The position numbers were made by a program, and so were the translations under genes. Below the pieces are notes generated by a model. That model was not told the DNA's origin, made no database searches, and was given only the letters and a program-made list of their open reading frames with translations. From an uncultured Oscillospiraceae bacterium (lineage in GTDB: Bacteria > Bacillota > Clostridia > Oscillospirales > Ruminococcaceae): a DNA stretch of 28,389 bases. Positions 7,446-14,776 of this stretch are shown piece by piece; within the stretch, counting starts at the first letter, position 1, and each line of letters starts with the position of its first letter. Where the stretch lies: contig CANNTZ010000029.1 of assembly GCA_947522735.1 (NCBI GenBank), positions 1 through 28,389 of the forward strand. The letters are read 5' to 3'.

Positions 7446-8831
7446 CTACAGCTTCTTGCCCTCAAGAAGCTGGCGGTCGATAAATCCCGCCTTAATCAGC
7501 GGGTCGTCCATCGCCCCGAATGCCCGGTAAAGCTCGCGCCGCAGCTCCGATACGACCCCGGACAGCTCCGGAGAGTATATCAGGTTGCGCAGCTCGCCGG
7601 GGTCGGCGTTCAAATCGTACAGCTCGTCAACGTCCGTCCCGTTCCATACATATTTGTAATCGTGCGTTCTTATGCAGCGCTGTGAAAAAAGTCCGAACTG
7701 CTGGCCGCTTCCGGAGGACAGCACGTATTCTCGGCGGCTCCCGCCCTTGCCGGTCAGCAGCGGCAGCAGCGAATAGCCATGTCGCACGCCGTCCGGCTCG
7801 ATTCCGCACAGCTCCTCCACCGTCGGCGGGATATCCAGCATCTGCGAGACGAAGCCGCCGCAGCGCACACCCGCGGGAATGACGCCCGGAAGCCGCATTA
7901 TCAGCGGGATATGCAGCACGTCGTCGTATTGGATATAGTGCTTGTCGAGCATGTTGCGCGAGCCGCACATGTCGCCATGGTCGGAGGTGAATATCACCAG
8001 CGTGTTCTCCGCCTGCCCGGAGCGCTCCAGCCGGTCGAGCACGCGTCCTATCGCGTCGTCCATCTGCGAAATCGTCCCGTGATACAGCGCGACGGTCCGC
8101 TTCCAGTCGTCCCAATCAAGCTTGTCCGTGCCCCAACTGACCGGCTGCTGGCGGTGGATATACGGCTTGCCCTCGAGGGTATCGCCGGAGCCGGGCCACG
8201 GCTCCACCTCATCCGGGTCGTACATCGTATCGAACGGCTCTGACGGTCGGCAGGGCAGGTGCGGCTCGGTGATATCCAGGCGGATGTGCCAAGGCGCGCC
8301 CGCAAACTCGTCAATCAGCTCGCATACGCGGTCGCAGCACCAATGCGACTCGCTGTCGCCGTAGCGCAGCCCGCCGGGATCGCCAAAAAATCCGTGCTCA
8401 TATTTGAGCCGTGGATATTTCTCCCTGATCATCGCCTTGTATTCCGCGAGCGGCACGCTGCGCTCAAAGCCGAATCTCTCAGGCCCATCCGACTGTGATG
8501 AGTGCCACTTTCCGACGAATGCCGTGCGGTATCCCGCAGCGCGCAGATTATCGGTCCAGTAGTGGCCGGTCGGCCTGAGGCTCAACACCGGCAGCATGTC
8601 GTAATTCCAGAGCGTTCCCTGACAGTTGACGTCGCGGCCGGAGAGCAGACACTGCCGCGCAGGCGCGCAGACCGGCGCGGGCGTGAACGCGTTTTCAAAG
8701 AACATTCCCTCTCCGGCAAGCCGGTCGAGATTCGGCGTCCTCACGCCGCGCAGCTTTGCCGGTCCGATACTGTCATACCGGAGCTGATCCGCCATCAGCA
8801 GGAGGAGGTTTGGTCGTTTGGGGGTATTCAT
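7446..8831 (-). CDS. Cys-type (FGly) sulfatase
   Basis: Type I sulfatase, 461 residues, removing sulfate esters. The signature CAPARQCLLSG starts at Cys55, the residue converted to formylglycine. Metal site residues D15-Q16 (LLMADQLRYD) and the later SDHGD segment are present, as are K108 and H110 of GKWH. No signal peptide is visible, so it probably acts on imported substrate in the cytoplasm. In anaerobes the Cys is normally activated by the radical-SAM enzyme anSME; none is in this window. It is the last gene of the minus-strand operon, 143 bases after the oxidoreductase, with a hairpin in the gap. The general fold and class are secure; the sugar specificity is not readable. Confidence 0.93.
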   Translation of the reverse strand: MNTPKRPNLLLLMADQLRYDSIGPAKLRGVRTPNLDRLAGEGMFFENAFTPAPVCAPARQCLLSGRDVNCQGTLWNYDMLPVLSLRPTGHYWTDNLRAAGYRTAFVGKWHSSQSDGPERFGFERSVPLAEYKAMIREKYPRLKYEHGFFGDPGGLRYGDSESHWCCDRVCELIDEFAGAPWHIRLDITEPHLPCRPSEPFDTMYDPDEVEPWPGSGDTLEGKPYIHRQQPVSWGTDKLDWDDWKRTVALYHGTISQMDDAIGRVLDRLERSGQAENTLVIFTSDHGDMCGSRNMLDKHYIQYDDVLHIPLIMRLPGVIPAGVRCGGFVSQMLDIPPTVEELCGIEPDGVRHGYSLLPLLTGKGGSRREYVLSSGSGQQFGLFSQRCIRTHDYKYVWNGTDVDELYDLNADPGELRNLIYSPELSGVVSELRRELYRAFGAMDDPLIKAGFIDRQLLEGKKL

Positions 8832-8917
8832 GATATCGAGGATCCTTTCAAAATTGAAGCTCGTCGCCGCATTTCAGAAAATCTCGGCCTCACCCCGGAG
8901 GTCTCCAGAAGCGCAAC

Positions 8918-8946
8918 AAGGGTTGCCGCAAAAAGCGGCAGCCCTT
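8918..8946 (-). other. Intercistronic hairpin
   Basis: On the - strand AAGGGCTGCCGC pairs with GCGGCAACCCTT around a TTTTT loop, with one mismatch. There is no T-run after the stem, so it is more likely an mRNA stability or processing element than a terminator. It separates the oxidoreductase and sulfatase messages. Confidence 0.5.
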
Positions 8947-8974
8947 ATGCTTGAAAACGCCGTTCCGACGTCGC

Positions 8975-10072
8975 TCACCAGACGTAACCGACGGAGCCGT
9001 GGAAGTTCGGCAGCGGCTCGGGACGAACCATAGCGCCGCCCTCCTCGTAGGACTTGATGACGGCGTAGGTATATTCGAGTGTGGCCAGCGCATCGCGTCC
9101 GGAGGAACGCAGATGCTCCTTAGGCACCTTGTTGGTGATATCCTCAATGAACGCGTCGAGACGGTTCTGGAAGGTGGTGCTGAAATCGGTGATGCCGGTG
9201 TTGAACACCTCGGGCTCGGACGCATCCTGTCCGGACGCCTTTGCGCCCTCCCAATAGGTCAGCTTTTCGACGCAGTTCTCAATGCAGAAGGTGCCCTTGG
9301 TGCCCGCCATCTCGAAGCACCACCAGCCGCCGAGGCCGAAGTTGGCGTCGCCGCGCTGGGATATGATATAGCCGACGCTGCCGTTTTCGAAGCGCATGTT
9401 GACGCTCGCAACGGAAAGCATGAGGTCATCGGCGGATTTGCGCACGCCGGGCTTGTCGAGGAACGCCTGAATGTGGGTGATATTGCCGCCGAAGTAGCGC
9501 ATGATGGAGAACGGGTGGGCAAGGAACGCCTTGAGGTGTGAGTAGGGGGTGTGCCATCTCGGAGAGCCCGGGCCGCCGTAGGTCAGCTCGCTGCCGTTGA
9601 AGCCCATCTTCTGGAGCAGGTAAACCGGCTGGCCAATCTTGCCGTCCGTGATAAGCTGCTTTGCGCGGTCGGCAGGCTGGGTGAAATAGTGGTTGAGGTT
9701 GCAGGCGAGATAGAGATCGTGCTTGTAGGCGTATTCGACCATCTCTCGCGCCTCGCGCACGTCGTTGGAGATCGGCTTCTCGACAAAAACGTTGAAGCCG
9801 GCCTGCATCGCTTCCATCGCCGGCTCATAGTGCCAGCTTCCGTTTTCAAAGCCGGAGGTGGTGACGTCCACGACGTCCAGACCGATATCGGAGGCGAGCA
9901 TATCCTTGAGACTGTAGAACGCGCGCACACCGAACTTTTCGGCAGCGGCGTCCGCTTTCTCCTTAACTACGTCGCAGACCGCGACGAGCTCTGCTCCGGG
10001 ATTGTTGGTGTAGCATTGGGCGTGGGTGTTGCCGATGCCGCCCATACCGACGATACCTATTCTTATAGCCAT
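8975..10072 (-). CDS. Gfo/Idh/MocA-family sugar oxidoreductase (copy 1)
   Basis: NAD(P)-dependent sugar dehydrogenase-like protein, 365 residues. The Rossmann nucleotide loop is GMGGIG (9-14), and the catalytic-region EKP is at 98-100 (FVEKPISND). The usual DxxxH of the family is altered: the His is H186, but position 182 is Ala, and H179 and K181 precede it (HLKAFLAH). The paralogue at 11071 has the same pattern. Family members oxidise or reduce C-OH groups of sugars, often at C3, and some act with TIM-barrel partners in oxidation/elimination cleavage of glycosides. AAAAGGAG before the ATG fixes the start. It follows the AraC gene by 52 bases. The precise substrate is unknown. Confidence 0.88.
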   Translation of the reverse strand: MAIRIGIVGMGGIGNTHAQCYTNNPGAELVAVCDVVKEKADAAAEKFGVRAFYSLKDMLASDIGLDVVDVTTSGFENGSWHYEPAMEAMQAGFNVFVEKPISNDVREAREMVEYAYKHDLYLACNLNHYFTQPADRAKQLITDGKIGQPVYLLQKMGFNGSELTYGGPGSPRWHTPYSHLKAFLAHPFSIMRYFGGNITHIQAFLDKPGVRKSADDLMLSVASVNMRFENGSVGYIISQRGDANFGLGGWWCFEMAGTKGTFCIENCVEKLTYWEGAKASGQDASEPEVFNTGITDFSTTFQNRLDAFIEDITNKVPKEHLRSSGRDALATLEYTYAVIKSYEEGGAMVRPEPLPNFHGSVGYVW

Positions 10073-10124
10073 TTGTTTCGCTCCTTTTTGTTGTTTTTAT
10101 TATAAATAATACTTTTTGTATATA

Positions 10125-11045
10125 TCATCCAGCCCTGAACGCCGTCGGAGAGACCCCGACGATCTGCTTGAACTGGCGCGAGAATACGGAGACCTCGTCG
10201 AAGCCGAGCTGTCCGGCAATATCCGCGACCGAGAGCCCGGAGACACGCAGCAGCTCCATCGCCTTTGCCATACGGAAATTCCGGCAGTATTCCGCCGGGC
10301 CGATACCGACGATGCTCTTGAACTGCTTGGACATGTAGTCCGGCGAGATGCCCGCCGCACGCGCCATGTCCTTTACGGCGATGTCCTCCGCGTAGTGGTT
10401 CTCGATATATTGCAGCGCGCGGCTCACCTGCGTGAAGTTGGCGCTGCTGTCCTGTCCGGTTTTCTTTTTGTTGGAGGATATCCTCGAATAGTTGACAAGG
10501 AAGTCCATCATCAGGCTTTTCACCCGGATATCCCAGCCCGGGATCCTGTTGATGATCTCCCAGATTACCCTTTCGAGCAGCGATATCAGCTCCTGCTTCT
10601 CCATCAGCGAAAGGTGCAGCTTGCCGAAGCGCGTCTTTGCGTTCCCAAAGACTGCGTCCATTCCCGGCAGGCGGCGTATTTTTTCGAGATCCTCTCCTAA
10701 AAAGCCCTCGTAAAAAAGGATGTTGTAGAGCTGGACGTTGTGTGTGTTGATGTAGGAGTGCTCCTCGCCGGGACGCATGAGAAACAGATCCCCGCCGGTG
10801 AGGATGGTGGTCACGCCGTCGCAGATGTGCATGGAAAAGCCACTGTTGATGAGCACGAACTCATAAAAATCGTGCTCGTGGAAGCCGATGCGTTCCTGAT
10901 GCTCGACGCGCGTGATGCGCACGGGCGAACCGGAATCGCTGAACTCCTTGGTGAGTCCCTCCTGTGCCATCAGCAGCTTTCGGCCCTGCGACATGTTCTT
11001 CTTATTCGCTTCTCCGCAAAAGATCATTCCACAGCAGTCCTGCAT
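10125..11045 (-). CDS. AraC-family regulator with cupin-like sensor
   Basis: A 306-residue soluble regulator placed inside the catabolic operon. Residues about 40-130 look like the cupin-type ligand-binding domain (RIGFHEHDFYEFVLINSG, then GDLFLMRPGEEHSY). The C-terminal 100 residues carry two helix-turn-helix motifs (VKDMARAAGISPDYMSKQFK and VADIAGQLGFDEVSVFSRQFK, ending GVSPTAFRAG). AGGAGG lies close before the ATG at 11045 and supports this start. The resulting N-terminus is unusual: MQDCCGMIFCGEANKK, with three Cys in the first ten residues; a start at a later Met would lose them. It probably controls the operon it belongs to, in which case the repeats near 14467 and 14620 are candidate binding sites. 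Confidence 0.88.
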   Translation of the reverse strand: MQDCCGMIFCGEANKKNMSQGRKLLMAQEGLTKEFSDSGSPVRITRVEHQERIGFHEHDFYEFVLINSGFSMHICDGVTTILTGGDLFLMRPGEEHSYINTHNVQLYNILFYEGFLGEDLEKIRRLPGMDAVFGNAKTRFGKLHLSLMEKQELISLLERVIWEIINRIPGWDIRVKSLMMDFLVNYSRISSNKKKTGQDSSANFTQVSRALQYIENHYAEDIAVKDMARAAGISPDYMSKQFKSIVGIGPAEYCRNFRMAKAMELLRVSGLSVADIAGQLGFDEVSVFSRQFKQIVGVSPTAFRAG

Positions 11046-11070
11046 CGTCAGCCCCTCCTGTCAAAGCCGG

Positions 11071-12081
11071 TTATTCGGTGATGCTTTCCACCCTTACAGG
11101 CAGCCCCGTCCTGTGAGACTTTATCATCGCATGGATAACGCGGCTCGCTTCCAGCCCGTCCGCGCCGGAGCCGTCGATATCCTCCGGCCTCACGCCAGCC
11201 GCGACCTCATCCACGAAATGGTGGATTCTATCCTCGAAGGTGTCATAGAATTCGCGGAAGCCGCCGAACACCGGGTTGGTGTAGCACTCCTTGACGAGCG
11301 TGTCTGCCGGATAGAGCGTGGCCTGACGCCACATGTCCTCAACAACCATCCTGCCCTTGACGCCGGCGACCTCGCAGCGCTCCATCGGATGGCCGCGGCC
11401 GATATCATAGGAGCTGGTCAGCGTACCGACTGCGCCGTTCCTAAAGTGGATATCGGTGGTTTCAACCGACCAGATATCGCGTCCCGTCGCCTTTTTGGCA
11501 AAGCAGAACACCTCGTCGATATCTCCGCCGAAGTGGCGCAGGATATCGACGCTGTGCGGATTTAGCGCCTTGAAATGATAGTATTCGGTGTCAAACCTCG
11601 GCTCGAAGCGCCCGATCCACAGCTCCATGTTGACAAACAGCAGCTCGCCGATTTTCCCGTCGCGCTGCCACTGCTTGGCGATGCGCGCCGCCGGGGTGAA
11701 GCGGTGGTTGAAGTCGAGCGCAAAGCGGCGGCCAAGCGACTTCGCGGTATCCACCATCTCCTTGGCCTTTTTAAGGTCGTTGCAGATGGGCTTCTCGCAC
11801 AGCACGTCCGCGCCCGCTCTCAGCGCCTGAAGCGTCGGCTCATAGTGGTCGCTGCAATATTCAAATCCGCCGGTCGAAACGCTGACAATGTCCGGCTTCA
11901 GCTCGTCAAGCATCGTCTGCGCGTCGAGGTAATAAGGCACGCCGAACTCCTCCGAAGCCTGCTTTGCGCGGTCAAGCCGGATATCGCAGACCGCCGCAAG
12001 CTCCACGCCCCTGTGCGAGCGATAGGCGTTGGCATGGTTATGGCCTATGTGGCCCATGCCGATTACACAAGCTTTCAACAT
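11071..12081 (-). CDS. Gfo/Idh/MocA-family sugar oxidoreductase (copy 2)
   Basis: Second NAD(P)-dependent sugar oxidoreductase of the operon, paralogous to copy 1. The frame opens with GTG at 12090, but AAGGTG lies six bases before the ATG at 12081, so I use 12081 (336 residues). The Rossmann loop is GMGHIG and the catalytic EKP is at about 96-98 (CEKPICND). Like copy 1 it has H-x-K-A-x-x-x-H (H169, K171, H176) in place of the family's DxxxH. Both share SxHYEP before the EKP strand and an NHRF/NHYF strand after it. The downstream AraC gene starts 25 bases after its stop. Two such enzymes in one operon suggest paired steps, for example oxidation and later reduction of the same sugar; this is inference. 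Confidence 0.87.
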   Translation of the reverse strand: MLKACVIGMGHIGHNHANAYRSHRGVELAAVCDIRLDRAKQASEEFGVPYYLDAQTMLDELKPDIVSVSTGGFEYCSDHYEPTLQALRAGADVLCEKPICNDLKKAKEMVDTAKSLGRRFALDFNHRFTPAARIAKQWQRDGKIGELLFVNMELWIGRFEPRFDTEYYHFKALNPHSVDILRHFGGDIDEVFCFAKKATGRDIWSVETTDIHFRNGAVGTLTSSYDIGRGHPMERCEVAGVKGRMVVEDMWRQATLYPADTLVKECYTNPVFGGFREFYDTFEDRIHHFVDEVAAGVRPEDIDGSGADGLEASRVIHAMIKSHRTGLPVRVESITE

Positions 12082-12117
12082 AATACTCACCTTATCACGT
12101 TATACTGTTGCCGCTCT

Positions 12118-12153
12118 CCGGCTCCTCCGGAGAATATCCCGGTGGAGCCGGAA
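12118..12153 (-). other. Intercistronic hairpin
   Basis: CCGGCTCC and GGAGCCGG form a perfect 8-bp stem, with further CCGG/CCGG pairing possible inside the loop. On the - strand no T-run follows, so read-through from the sulfatase-fold gene into the oxidoreductase gene is expected. It probably protects or processes the mRNA. Confidence 0.5.
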
Positions 12154-12165
12154 AAGCTCATATTA

Positions 12166-13560
12166 TTATTTGCTGTCCTTTGCCTGAAGCTTCTTTGCAT
12201 CCTCGGCGCTGCCGATGTACATCGAGTTGTACGCCTCGTCGGAGCTTGTGAAGAAGTGGCCGAAGCCGTTCCAGTTGGTGTTGGTGTAGATCGGGTTGGC
12301 GTGGCCGACCTCCTTCTCGCGCTTTGCAATGTGCGCAAGCATCCTGCTTCTGAGCATCTCGACGACCTCCGGCTCCTCGTCGGCGACGTTGTGCAGCTCA
12401 AGGGGATCCTTGATGAGGTTGTACAGCTCGATTTCCGGCTTGTAGTGGAGATCAGGCTCGAGGGCAATGAAGAGCTTCCACACCGGGGTGCGCCAGCCGT
12501 GCTTGCGCTGCCAGGTGCATTCGGTGATGTACATCTCCGGCTCCTGCTCGATGGGCTTGCCGTAGGCTGCGGGGATGAGGTCGCGGCCATCGAAGCTGAT
12601 GCCGCTGTCAATGCCGAGAACGTCGAGGATGGTGGGCATGACGTCCTTGAGCTGGCAGATATCGGGAACGCGGACGCCCTCTGGCAGCCTTCCCTTGAAG
12701 CGCAGCGCGAACGGAACGACCAGCGTGCACTCATAGAGTCCGTGGTGATCGTAATAGCACTCGTGTTCGTTGAGCGTCTCGCCGTGGTCGGATACGAATA
12801 CGACGAGAGTCTCCTCCTCAAGCCCAAGCTCGTTGAGCTTTACGAGCACCTGATTGATGCAGGCGTCCATATATGCGACCTCGCCGTCATACTGGGCGTT
12901 GACGAACTCGGCGTCGGTGCAGCCCTCGGGCAGCCAGCTCTTTATGTAATCGCGGAAGGGCTTGAACTCGTAGAGGTTGTCGAGGGAATGGTTGTCCTTG
13001 TCGCACTCCCTGCCCTGATAGAACATGCGGTCAAAGGGCTTCGGCGGGAGATACGGAGAGTGCGGATCCATATATCTCATCATGATGAAGAAGGGCTTGT
13101 CGTCCTTCGACATGCTCTCAAGCTCGGGAATGGCGACGTCGTTGAGGCATTCCGCCTTGTGCAGCGGACGGGATTCCCAGCCGCCCCAGCTCTCTCCGTA
13201 GCCGAGGTATCTCTGGAAGCCGCGGTTGGAGGCGTTGGCGTTCTCGTCTCCGAAGCCGATGCAAAGGGTGTTGTAGCCGTTCTCGCCCAGAAGCTCCGCA
13301 AGTGTCTTTACCTTGTCGGTCATCCTTCCGACATGGCGCAGCGCCACAACGTCGGTGCTGAACAGATCCATGCCGGTGAACATCGAGGCGTAGCCCGGGG
13401 TGGTGGGGATGGACGGGCTGAAGCAGTTGTCGAAAACAACGCCCTCCTTGAGATAGTTGTCGATGTGCGGGGTAGTAAGGCGCTCGTAGCCGTAAAGGCT
13501 CATGCGGCTGCGGCGCAGACTGTCGATGCCGAAGAACAGCACGTTAGGCTTTTTGCTCAT
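12166..13560 (-). CDS. Sulfatase-fold enzyme with Thr at the nucleophile position
   Basis: A 464-residue alkaline-phosphatase-superfamily protein related to sulfatases (NVLFFGIDSLRRSRMSLYGY start; VSDHGETLNEHECYYDHHG metal segment). GGAGGA seven bases before the ATG at 13560 decides the start over the open frame to 13575. Its active-site segment IPTTPGYASMFTG aligns without gaps to PVCAPARQCLLSG of the sulfatase at 7446: Thr53 stands where Cys/Ser would become formylglycine, and Tyr57 where Arg follows. It therefore cannot be a normal FGly sulfatase. Thr is the nucleophile in LtaS and EptA-type phospho-transferases of the same superfamily, so a phosphoester hydrolase/transferase role is possible, as is a non-FGly sulfatase. 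No signal peptide or membrane helix is seen. Confidence 0.88.
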   Translation of the reverse strand: MSKKPNVLFFGIDSLRRSRMSLYGYERLTTPHIDNYLKEGVVFDNCFSPSIPTTPGYASMFTGMDLFSTDVVALRHVGRMTDKVKTLAELLGENGYNTLCIGFGDENANASNRGFQRYLGYGESWGGWESRPLHKAECLNDVAIPELESMSKDDKPFFIMMRYMDPHSPYLPPKPFDRMFYQGRECDKDNHSLDNLYEFKPFRDYIKSWLPEGCTDAEFVNAQYDGEVAYMDACINQVLVKLNELGLEEETLVVFVSDHGETLNEHECYYDHHGLYECTLVVPFALRFKGRLPEGVRVPDICQLKDVMPTILDVLGIDSGISFDGRDLIPAAYGKPIEQEPEMYITECTWQRKHGWRTPVWKLFIALEPDLHYKPEIELYNLIKDPLELHNVADEEPEVVEMLRSRMLAHIAKREKEVGHANPIYTNTNWNGFGHFFTSSDEAYNSMYIGSAEDAKKLQAKDSK

Positions 13561-13594
13561 TTCAGTTTCCTCCACTATATATTATATGGGATGT

Positions 13595-14392
13595 TCATCT
13601 TGCGCCCAGTTTTTTCAGGCAGGCGTTCATATATCCAAAGCTCTCCGCCGCGATGACCGCTGCATGCAGCAGATCCTGCTCCGGCCCGATGACCTCAAGG
13701 CAGACGGGGCCGTCGTATTTGACGTCGGTCATTGCCTTGAAGTAACCGAACAGATCGATATCTCCGCGTCCGCACGCCTGAAGCGCAGGCTCGCCGGGAG
13801 AGGGCCCCTCGCCCTTGCAGTCGCGGATGTGGATGTGCTTAACTCTTGAAATGACGGAGGGAAGCGCCTCCTCGGGCTTTTCCCCGGCGCGCCAGATATG
13901 GCTCGGATCCATGTCCACGCCAAAGCTCGGGCTTTGGATAGTCTCCATCATGCGCAGGGTGGTGGGGGTGTTGTAGACGGCACTGCCCACGTGCGCCTTG
14001 CAGCAGAGGGTCACGCCGAACTGCGCGGCGTCCTCGGCGCGCGCCGCAAGCGCTTCGAGACTGGCTGCAATGTCCTCCTCGACGTCAGCCTTGCCTCCGG
14101 GCCCCACGTTGATGATGGGGATACCGATCTCCGCACCCGCCTCAAATGCCTTGAGCAGACGCTCGCGGTCGAGTGAGGCGACCTCCATCGAGAGCAGCTC
14201 GAGGCCGTATTGCTCCGCGACAGCCTTGATCTCGCCCCTGTATGCGCGCCACTCCTCAACGGGAAGATGCTCGCACATGCCCTTGATTGCGGTCAGCTCC
14301 ATGCCGTCGAAGCCCGCCGCCTTGATGGCCTTCGCCGCATCGCGCAGCGAATAGCCCTTGAAAAGCACGGTGTTTACGCCAAGTTTTATCAC
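13595..14392 (-). CDS. Sugar phosphate isomerase/epimerase-like TIM barrel
   Basis: A 265-residue AP-endonuclease-2/xylose-isomerase-like TIM barrel. Probable metal ligands or acid/base residues include the DMDPSH segment (D160, D162, H165), H188 in HIHIRD and E233 in LEVIG. On the strand where many family members carry a ligand Glu, it has Lys132 in CCKAHVG, which appears to be a subfamily trait. The start is GTG at 14392, with AAGGAG ten bases upstream. It is the first gene of the six-gene minus-strand operon; the next gene follows after 34 bases. Related proteins act as epimerases, or as eliminases/hydratases on 3-keto sugars made by Gfo/Idh/MocA enzymes; the two such enzymes downstream make this an attractive but unproven role. 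Confidence 0.85.
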   Translation of the reverse strand: MIKLGVNTVLFKGYSLRDAAKAIKAAGFDGMELTAIKGMCEHLPVEEWRAYRGEIKAVAEQYGLELLSMEVASLDRERLLKAFEAGAEIGIPIINVGPGGKADVEEDIAASLEALAARAEDAAQFGVTLCCKAHVGSAVYNTPTTLRMMETIQSPSFGVDMDPSHIWRAGEKPEEALPSVISRVKHIHIRDCKGEGPSPGEPALQACGRGDIDLFGYFKAMTDVKYDGPVCLEVIGPEQDLLHAAVIAAESFGYMNACLKKLGAR

Positions 14393-14466
14393 TACCGTTC
14401 AACTCCTTATGTTGAAATAATTTAGTTTCGTCCTTTCGCGGGGGGGCGTCTGAGGCGTTGATTTGA

Positions 14467-14479
14467 CAAAAACCGTCAT
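14467..14479. repeat. Candidate operator half, left
   Basis: CAAAAACCGTCAT is the exact reverse complement of 14620-14632. It lies downstream of the start point expected for the minus-strand promoter at 14564-14592. Together the two copies could be regulator-binding sites. Confidence 0.5.
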
Positions 14480-14563
14480 TTGTGTATCTTTCTCAGAAAC
14501 AAAACACGTCCTGCGCAAATTTTGCCTCAACTGCTTTCAAAACGCGTCCCTTGCGTCTCTTTC

Positions 14564-14592
14564 ATTATATACGCTCCGTTGGAATTTTTCAA
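14564..14592 (-). promoter_or_regulatory. Strong promoter of the six-gene sulfatase/oxidoreductase operon
   Basis: On the - strand: TTGAAA (14592-14587), 17-bp spacer, perfect TATAAT (14569-14564). It is one of the best-scoring promoters I see in the window. Because the core promoter is near consensus, control is more likely by repression or roadblock than by need for an activator. Confidence 0.75.
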
Positions 14593-14619
14593 TCACTTTG
14601 TATTTTGAATTGCGATATT

Positions 14620-14632
14620 ATGACGGTTTTTG
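14620..14632. repeat. Candidate operator half, right
   Basis: ATGACGGTTTTTG is the inverted partner of 14467-14479. It lies about 28 bases upstream of the minus-strand -35 box. A span of about 141 bp between the copies would allow DNA looping around the promoter. Confidence 0.5.
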
Positions 14633-14704
14633 CAAAATAATCTTCTAATCCGCAATATCAGGCCGTGCAAAGCCCTGCCCCGCCCTGCGTGCGCAAAAAG
14701 CATA

Positions 14705-14733
14705 TTGACATAGCCGCCGTCCGGGTCTAAAAT
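14705..14733 (+). promoter_or_regulatory. Promoter of the AEC transporter gene
   Basis: Perfect -35 TTGACA (14705-14710), 17-bp spacer, -10 TAAAAT (14728-14733). The leader to the ATG at 14777 is about 37 bases. Confidence 0.75.
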
Positions 14734-14776
14734 AATATTAGCGCCCGCGCCAATATCTCTGAAAGGAACCTGCCTC

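Larger units (their letters stand above)
14393..14776. promoter_or_regulatory. Divergent regulatory region of the catabolic operon and AEC gene
   Basis: 384 bases with no gene, AT-rich in the middle. It holds a strong minus-strand promoter (14564-14592), a strong plus-strand promoter (14705-14733) and a 13-bp inverted repeat pair flanking the first. The operon leader from about 14557 to the GTG at 14392 is about 165 bases. I see no recognisable riboswitch or attenuator in it. Confidence 0.75.

Noticed and set aside
11575..13656. 693-codon plus-strand open frame across the oxidoreductase and sulfatase-fold genes
   Set aside because: It spans two recognisable minus-strand genes and their intergenic gap, has no ribosome site and no protein-family pattern.
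14393..14557. Riboswitch or T-box in the long operon leader
   Set aside because: I could not find a conserved core, a specifier-like stem or a terminator/antiterminator pair in the leader.
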